Origin: Actinomycetes bacterium
Lineage (GTDB): Bacteria; Actinomycetota; Actinomycetes; Propionibacteriales; Nocardioidaceae
DNA length: 9,690 nt
Assembly: GCA_023415395.1 (NCBI GenBank)
Contig: JAEZKN010000365.1
Coordinates: forward strand, 1 to 9,690
Direction: 5' to 3'
The position numbers and the translations under genes are program-made. The notes below the pieces were generated by a model. The model saw only the letters and a list, made by a program, of their open reading frames with translations. It had not been told where the DNA came from and searched no databases. This document shows positions 5,308 through 9,690 of this stretch, piece by piece; position 1 is the stretch's first letter; each line of letters starts with the position of its first letter.

Positions 5308-5313
5308 TACCGT
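5308..5313 (+). promoter_or_regulatory. -10 box (TACCGT) for a leaderless APS kinase transcript
   Basis: TACCGT is followed by exactly six bases (GTGCCG) and the ATG at 5320, mirroring the ansA arrangement on the other strand. No ribosome site precedes the ATG. The -35 region would overlap the ansA -10 box. Confidence 0.5.
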
Positions 5314-5319
5314 GTGCCG

Positions 5320-6648
5320 ATGCCCCCCGTCCCACAGCACTGCCCCACGCCCCGCGAGCTCGACGACCTCGAGCTGCTGGTCACCGGGGCCTACGCGCCG
5401 ACCGTCGTCTTCAACGAGCCCGGGAGCGCCGTCACCCTCGACCTCCCCGCCGACGTCGCCGAGCGCGCCCAGGCCGCCGGAGCGGTCGAGCTGGTGGACC
5501 CCGAGGGCCTGCCGCTCGCCCAGGTCGAGCTGCCGGGCGGCACCATCGAGCCGCTCACCCACGCGCAGTACGGCCCCTTCCGGCGTCACTACCTCGGGCC
5601 GGGGGAGACGCGGAGCCGGTACGCCGGGCGGACCTTCGTCCCGCTCGTCGACGCTCTGACCACCGGGCAGCTGCGGGCCCTGGCGACCGTGGGTCCGGTC
5701 GTGCTGCTGCCCCTCGTCGGTCACGGCACGCCCGAGCTCTCGCCGGTCGCGCTCATCCGGGCGACGCTCGCCGCGGCCGCGCAGCTGCCGGACGCCGCGG
5801 TGGTCGCGATCCCGCTCGCGGCGCACGGGGACGCGGACGTCGACCACGACCTCGGCGTCCAGGTCGTGGCCAACTACGCGGGCGAGGACCCGGTGGTGGG
5901 CGTCACCGACGACCCGGACGGCTCCTACCCGGCCGACATCGCCGACATCGTCCAGCGCGACCGGCCTGCCCGCGACGAGCAGGGCCTGGTGCTGTTCTTC
6001 ACCGGCCTCTCCGGCAGCGGCAAGTCGACGCTCGCCCGCGCGCTGATGGACCGGCTGCTCGAGCACGGGACGCGGTCGCTCACCAGCCTCGACGGCGACG
6101 TCGTGCGCCGCAACCTCTCCGCCGGCCTCACCTTCTCCAAGGAGGACCGGGAGACCAACATCCGCCGGATCGGCTGGGTCGCCGCGGAGATCGCGCGCCA
6201 CGGCGGCGTCGCGGTGTGCAGCCCGATCGCGCCCTTCGACGAGACCCGCCAGCAGGTCCGCGCGATGGTCGACGAAGCCAACGGCGCCTTCTTCCTGGTC
6301 CACGTCGCCACTCCGCTCGAGGAGTGCGAGCGCCGCGACCGCAAGGGCCTCTACGCGAAGGCCCGCCGGGGGGAGATCCCCGAGTTCACCGGCATCTCCT
6401 CGCCCTACGAGGAGCCGCAGGACGCCGACGTCCGCGTCGACACCACCGGCCGCACCATCGAGGACGCCCTCGACGACGTCCTCGTCGCGCTGCGGGACGC
6501 CGGCTACCTCGACCTCACCGGCGGGGGCGCTGAGCACCGACAGGGCACGTCGCCTGATCCGATCGCCGTCGGCGAGGCGGACGAGGACTCCGACCCGGGA
6601 CTCGACATCCTTGAGCCCACGACTTCCGCCGACTCCGAGGACCGCTGA
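5320..6648 (+). CDS. cysC: APS kinase with degenerate ATP-sulfurylase N-terminal domain
   Basis: A 442-residue two-part protein. Residues about 221-395 are adenylyl-sulfate kinase, which phosphorylates APS to PAPS. They contain the P-loop GLSGSGKST (229-237), DGD (258-260), FSKEDRETNIRRIG (272-285), CSPIAPFDETR (300-310) and GLYAKARRGEIPEFTGISSPYEEP (343-366). Residues about 10-215 look like an ATP sulfurylase that has lost its active site: the RNPxHxxH and GRDHAG signatures are absent, with HDLGVQVVANYAGEDPVVGVTDDP (176-199) where the latter should be. The last 40 residues are an acidic, probably disordered tail. I start at the ATG at 5320 because sequence homology begins just after it; the open frame continues upstream antisense to ansA and is not coding. 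The stop overlaps the next start (TGATG). APS would come from the CysDN encoded downstream. Confidence 0.9.
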   Translation: MPPVPQHCPTPRELDDLELLVTGAYAPTVVFNEPGSAVTLDLPADVAERAQAAGAVELVDPEGLPLAQVELPGGTIEPLTHAQYGPFRRHYLGPGETRSRYAGRTFVPLVDALTTGQLRALATVGPVVLLPLVGHGTPELSPVALIRATLAAAAQLPDAAVVAIPLAAHGDADVDHDLGVQVVANYAGEDPVVGVTDDPDGSYPADIADIVQRDRPARDEQGLVLFFTGLSGSGKSTLARALMDRLLEHGTRSLTSLDGDVVRRNLSAGLTFSKEDRETNIRRIGWVAAEIARHGGVAVCSPIAPFDETRQQVRAMVDEANGAFFLVHVATPLEECERRDRKGLYAKARRGEIPEFTGISSPYEEPQDADVRVDTTGRTIEDALDDVLVALRDAGYLDLTGGGAEHRQGTSPDPIAVGEADEDSDPGLDILEPTTSADSEDR

Positions 6649-7655
6649 TGAACGACCTGATCACGACCACGTTCTTCGCAGTGCTCGCGGCGGGGTTCTT
6701 CGTGGGCATCGTGGTGGGACTGACGGGCATGGGCGGAGGCGCCCTCATGACGCCGGCGCTGATCTTCCTCGGTGTCGGCGAGGCGGCGACCGTGGTCACC
6801 GCCGACCTGACCGCGGCCGCGATCTACAAGTCGGGCGGCGCGATCGTCCACTCCCGCGAGGGTTCACCGGACTTCAAGCTGGCGAAGTGGTTGATCATCG
6901 GGTCGGTGCCGATGGCCCTGCTCGGACCGTGGCTCATCTTCCAGGTCGCCGGAGGCGAGCCCGAGTCGCTGGACCGCCTCCTCCTGATCTGCATCGGCTT
7001 CGCGCTGCTGTTCGCCGCCTCCACCTACGCGCTGCGGCTCTACATCAACCTCCGCCGGCGTACGTCGGGGGGACGGGTCGCAGACGAGAACCCCCCGATC
7101 CGCCCCATCCCGACGCTCCTGGTCGGCGCCCTGGGCGGCCTGCTCGTCGGCATCACCAGCGTCGGCTCCGGCTCGGTGATCATGGTGTCGTTGCTGATGC
7201 TCTACCCCGGTCTCGCCGCGGTGAAGCTCGTCGGCACCGCCCTGGTCCAGGCCGTGCCGCTCGTCCTGGCGGCCGCCATCTCCAACATCGCCCTGCACGG
7301 CATCGACTGGGAGATCCTGATCCCGCTGGTGCTCGGCTCGGTCCCGGGCACCATCTGGGGCAGCAAGCTCGCACCTCGAGTGCCGCAGTCGATCATCAAG
7401 CGAGGCATCATCATCGTGCTGACGATGTCCGGGCTCGCGCTGCTGGACAAGGCCCAGTGGGCCCCCCTGGGAGCCGGCGAGGACGAGACCTACCCCCTGC
7501 TGATCGCGGGCGTCGGCATCGCCATGGTCTTCCTGGTCCCGCTCGTCTGGGGCCTGCTCCGCAAGGAGCGGGGACTGCCGATGTTCGGTGCGCCCACCGT
7601 GTCCGAGCTCGATGACGAGCCCGGCCGCCCCAGACGGCGTACCGGATCTGAGTGA
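6648..7655 (+). CDS. TauE/SafE-type membrane anion exporter
   Basis: A 335-residue polytopic membrane protein of the TauE/SafE (formerly DUF81) family, which exports sulfite, sulfoacetate or related anions. The two-fold repeat of the family is clear: GLTGMGGGALMTPAL (24-38) and GITSVGSGSVIMVSL (168-182). Hydrophobic segments lie at about 9-27, 29-44, 81-99, 110-127, 157-173, 174-187, 196-217, 222-238, 251-266 and 283-304. The loop at 136-152 and the C-terminal tail (306-335, Arg-rich) are hydrophilic. The ATG overlaps the stop of the APS kinase gene, so the two are translationally coupled. Its place between the kinase and cysDN suggests a sulfur substrate, perhaps sulfite or sulfate; direction and substrate cannot be read from the sequence. 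Confidence 0.88.
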   Translation: MNDLITTTFFAVLAAGFFVGIVVGLTGMGGGALMTPALIFLGVGEAATVVTADLTAAAIYKSGGAIVHSREGSPDFKLAKWLIIGSVPMALLGPWLIFQVAGGEPESLDRLLLICIGFALLFAASTYALRLYINLRRRTSGGRVADENPPIRPIPTLLVGALGGLLVGITSVGSGSVIMVSLLMLYPGLAAVKLVGTALVQAVPLVLAAAISNIALHGIDWEILIPLVLGSVPGTIWGSKLAPRVPQSIIKRGIIIVLTMSGLALLDKAQWAPLGAGEDETYPLLIAGVGIAMVFLVPLVWGLLRKERGLPMFGAPTVSELDDEPGRPRRRTGSE

Positions 7656-7679
7656 TCCGAGCCACCCGGACTCGTCCGG
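7643..7679 (+). terminator. Two small hairpins after the exporter gene
   Basis: CGGATC (7643-7648) pairs with GATCCG (7654-7659) around the stop codon, and CCGGA (7666-7670) pairs with TCCGG (7675-7679) over a CTCG loop, followed by TTTG. The stems are only 5-6 bp, so this is a weak or partial terminator at best, sitting just before the likely cysD promoter. Confidence 0.3.
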
Positions 7680-7680
7680 T

Positions 7681-7711
7681 TTGAGGTGCCTGCCCCGCTG
7701 AGGGCTACGAT
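7681..7711 (+). promoter_or_regulatory. Possible cysD promoter
   Basis: TTGAGG (7681-7686) and TACGAT (7706-7711) resemble -35 and -10 boxes, with a 19-base spacer that is slightly long. Transcription would begin near 7718, about 30 bases before the cysD ATG. This would let cysDN be expressed apart from the kinase-exporter pair. Confidence 0.4.
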
Positions 7712-7748
7712 GACGGCTGCTGTCCCGACGAGAGGTCCCCCGTCAGTC

Positions 7749-8663
7749 ATGACCGAAACGCACGCCGACTACCGGCTGAGCCAGCTCGACCAGCTGGAGG
7801 CGGAGTCGATCCACATCTTCCGTGAGGTCGCCGCCGAGTTCGAGAAGCCCGTCCTGATGTTCTCGGGCGGCAAGGACTCGATCGTGATGATGCGCCTGGC
7901 AGAGAAGGCGTTCTACCCCGCGAAGATCCCCTTCCCCGTGCTCCAGGTCGACACCGGCTACGACTTCCCCGAGGTCCTCGCCTGCCGCGACAACTGGGTC
8001 AACCGGCTCGGTGCCCGCCTGATCGTGGCCAGCGTCGAGGAGGCCATCGCGAACGGCGTCGTCGTCGACGACGGCAAGACCAGCCGCAACCGCCTGCAGA
8101 TCGGCACGCTGCTCAACGCGCTCGAGGAGGGCGGCTTCACCGCCCCCTTCGGCGGCGGTGGCCGCGCCGAGGAGAAGGCCCGCGCCAAGGAGCGCGTCTA
8201 CTCCCACCGCGACGAGTTCGGCCAGTGGGACCCCAAGAACCAGCGTCCCGAGCTCTGGAGCCTCTACAACGGCCGCCTGCACGAGGGCGAGCACATGCGG
8301 ATCTTCCCGATCTCGAACTGGACCGAGCTGGACATCTGGCACTACATCGGTCGCGAGGGCATCGAGATCCCCTCGATCTACTTCTCCCACCAGCGCCGCG
8401 TGTTCGAGCGCGACGGCATGCTGCTCTCGGAGTCGGAGTTCAACCCGACCCGCGGCAACGAGACCGTCTCCGAGCGCACCGTCCGCTTCCGCACCGTCGG
8501 CGACCTGACGCTGACCGGCTGCGTGGAGTCGGAGGCGGACACGATCGACAAGATCATCGACGAGATCGCCGTCGCCCGCGTGACCGAGCGTGGCGCGACC
8601 CGCGGCGACGACCGGTTCTCCGAGGCAGCCATGGAGGACCGGAAGAAGGAAGGCTACTTCTGA
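7749..8663 (+). CDS. cysD: Sulfate adenylyltransferase subunit 2 (CysD)
   Basis: A 304-residue catalytic subunit of the heterodimeric ATP sulfurylase, which makes APS and pyrophosphate from ATP and sulfate, driven by GTP hydrolysis in CysN. It belongs to the PP-loop ATP pyrophosphatase family. SGGKDS (39-44) is the PP motif, followed by VLQVDTGYDFPE, GGGGRAEEKARAKERVYSHRDEFGQWDPKNQRPE, FPISNWTELDIWHYI and the C-terminal DRKKEGYF, all typical of CysD. The start MTETHADYRLSQLDQLE at 7749 matches the family. The open frame continues upstream, but the candidate ATG at 7710 overlaps the likely -10 box. A ribosome site is not clear; AGAGG is 13 bases away. The stop overlaps the cysN ATG (TGATG), as expected for two subunits needed in equal amounts. 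Confidence 0.96.
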   Translation: MTETHADYRLSQLDQLEAESIHIFREVAAEFEKPVLMFSGGKDSIVMMRLAEKAFYPAKIPFPVLQVDTGYDFPEVLACRDNWVNRLGARLIVASVEEAIANGVVVDDGKTSRNRLQIGTLLNALEEGGFTAPFGGGGRAEEKARAKERVYSHRDEFGQWDPKNQRPELWSLYNGRLHEGEHMRIFPISNWTELDIWHYIGREGIEIPSIYFSHQRRVFERDGMLLSESEFNPTRGNETVSERTVRFRTVGDLTLTGCVESEADTIDKIIDEIAVARVTERGATRGDDRFSEAAMEDRKKEGYF

Positions 8664-9690
8664 TGAGCGACCTCACCCAGGCGCAGACGTCCGAGCAGGT
8701 CCGCGAGATGGACCTGCTCCGCTTCGCGACCGCCGGCTCGGTCGACGACGGCAAGTCGACCCTGATCGGCCGGCTCCTCCTCGACTCCAAGTCGATCTTC
8801 GAGGACCAGCTCGAGGCGGTCGAGGCGACCAGCCAGTCCAAGGGCTACGACTACACCGACCTCGCGCTGCTCACCGACGGCCTGCGCTCCGAGCGCGAGC
8901 AGGGCATCACGATCGACGTGGCGTACCGCTACTTCGCGACGCCCACCCGCAAGTTCATCATCGCCGACACCCCGGGCCACGTGCAGTACACCCGCAACAT
9001 GGTCACCGGCGCCTCCACCGCCGACCTCGGCCTGGTCCTCGTCGACGCCCGCAACGGCCTCACCGAGCAGTCCCGCCGGCACGCGGTCATCCTGAGCCTG
9101 CTCCGGGTCCCGCACCTCGTGCTGGCGATCAACAAGATGGACCTCGTCGACTACTCCGAGGAGGTCTACGAGCGGATCCACGCCGAGTTCACGCAGTTCG
9201 CGACCAAGCTGAACATCCCCGACCTCGAGGTCATCCCGATCTCGGCGCTCGCGGGCGACAACGTCGTCAACCGGTCCGAGAACATGCCGTGGTACTCCGG
9301 TCCCACGCTCATGCACCACCTCGAGCACGTCCACGTCGCCTCCGACCGCGACCTGGTCGACGTCCGCTTCCCGGTGCAGTACGTCGTGCGCCCGAAGTCC
9401 GACGAGCACCACGACTACCGCGGCTACGCGGGCATGGTCGCCGGCGGCGTCCTCAAGCCCGGCGACGAGGTCGTCGTGCTGCCGTCCGGCATGACCTCGA
9501 AGATCGCCGGGATCGACCTGTTCGACAAGGAGATCAGCGAGGCGTTCCCGCCCATGTCGGTGACCATCCGCCTCGAGGACGACGTCGACGTCTCCCGCGG
9601 CGACATGATCGCGCGCGTCAACAACGCCCCGAAGCCCTCGCAGGACATCGACGCGATGATCTGCTGGATGACCAACGAGCCGCTGCGCCC
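8663..9690 (+). CDS. cysN: Sulfate adenylyltransferase subunit 1 (CysN), 3' end outside window
   Basis: The first 342 codons of the GTPase subunit of ATP sulfurylase, related to elongation factor Tu. The GTP-binding motifs are complete: GSVDDGKST (25-33, G1), the GITIDVAYRYF switch region (G2), DTPGH (G3), NKMD (G4) and SAL (G5). The domain-2 beta-barrel begins around VRFPVQYVVRPKSDEHHDYRGYAG. It stays in frame to the window edge, ending MICWMTNEPLRP. CysN alone is about 420-480 residues, and CysN-CysC fusions exceed 600, so what follows cannot be told. Because a separate APS kinase is encoded upstream, a plain CysN seems more likely. The ATG overlaps the cysD stop. Confidence 0.95.
   Translation, partial: MSDLTQAQTSEQVREMDLLRFATAGSVDDGKSTLIGRLLLDSKSIFEDQLEAVEATSQSKGYDYTDLALLTDGLRSEREQGITIDVAYRYFATPTRKFIIADTPGHVQYTRNMVTGASTADLGLVLVDARNGLTEQSRRHAVILSLLRVPHLVLAINKMDLVDYSEEVYERIHAEFTQFATKLNIPDLEVIPISALAGDNVVNRSENMPWYSGPTLMHHLEHVHVASDRDLVDVRFPVQYVVRPKSDEHHDYRGYAGMVAGGVLKPGDEVVVLPSGMTSKIAGIDLFDKEISEAFPPMSVTIRLEDDVDVSRGDMIARVNNAPKPSQDIDAMICWMTNEPLR

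Noticed and set aside
4195..5319. Upstream extension of the APS kinase open frame
   Set aside because: It is antisense to ansA and gmd, low in complexity and rich in Arg/Gly. Homology to the sulfurylase/kinase begins only after the ATG at 5320.
5275..6537. Minus-strand open frame opposite the APS kinase gene
   Set aside because: It is an upstream read-through of the ansA frame made of Val/Glu/Gly/Arg low-complexity sequence. The real ansA protein starts MSGPVVVAEVV at 5274.
7686..7748. Longer N-terminus for CysD
   Set aside because: The extra residues match no CysD start that I know, and the upstream ATG at 7710 falls in the likely -10 box.

Overview
The window is about 70% GC by eye, with third-position G/C in nearly every codon, tightly packed genes and TGATG start/stop overlaps. 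This points to a high-GC actinobacterium. The short GGTCGAGT / TATCGAGACC repeats are of a kind I recall from Nocardioides and related Nocardioidaceae; that genus placement is an inference from memory and was not searched.

Left part, positions 1-1845, minus strand: an XRE-type regulator, then a heparin-binding hemagglutinin (HbhA)-like protein with a Lys/Ala-rich tail, then the beginning of a DUF2516 membrane protein that runs off the left edge. This is the order of Mycobacterium tuberculosis Rv0474, hbhA (Rv0475) and Rv0476. Here hbhA and the DUF2516 gene are separated by about 730 bp. That gap holds a strong hairpin terminator and a 0.6-kb array of interspersed repeats with two kinds of core.

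Middle part, positions 1944-5274: manA (mannose-6-phosphate isomerase) on the plus strand converges on a GDP-mannose 4,6-dehydratase gene on the minus strand. Their stop codons overlap by 9 bp, inside a 13-bp tandem duplication. Upstream of gmd, on the same strand, lies an ansA-like L-asparaginase of the Rhizobium etli type II family, with a further copy of the repeat in the 88-bp gap. ManA and Gmd both act in the route from fructose 6-phosphate to GDP-deoxyhexoses used in cell-surface glycans. The phosphomannomutase and GDP-mannose pyrophosphorylase needed between them are not in the window. The dehydratase has alanine where the family has its catalytic glutamate.

Right part, positions 5320-9690, plus strand: a sulfate-activation cluster. 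It starts with an APS kinase carrying a degenerate ATP-sulfurylase-like N-terminal domain, followed by a TauE/SafE-type membrane exporter joined to it by TGATG. Then come cysD and cysN (cut by the right edge), also joined by TGATG. CysDN would make APS from sulfate and ATP, the kinase would make PAPS, and the exporter may handle sulfite, sulfate or an organosulfonate. ansA and the APS kinase gene diverge from a 45-bp gap in which each start codon has a TANNNT box six bases upstream and no Shine-Dalgarno sequence, the pattern of leaderless actinobacterial transcripts.

No tRNA, rRNA, CRISPR array, transposase or phage gene was seen. The most unusual items are the two-core repeat array splitting a conserved operon, the Glu-to-Ala change in the dehydratase, and the pseudo-sulfurylase/APS kinase fusion beside an intact CysDN.
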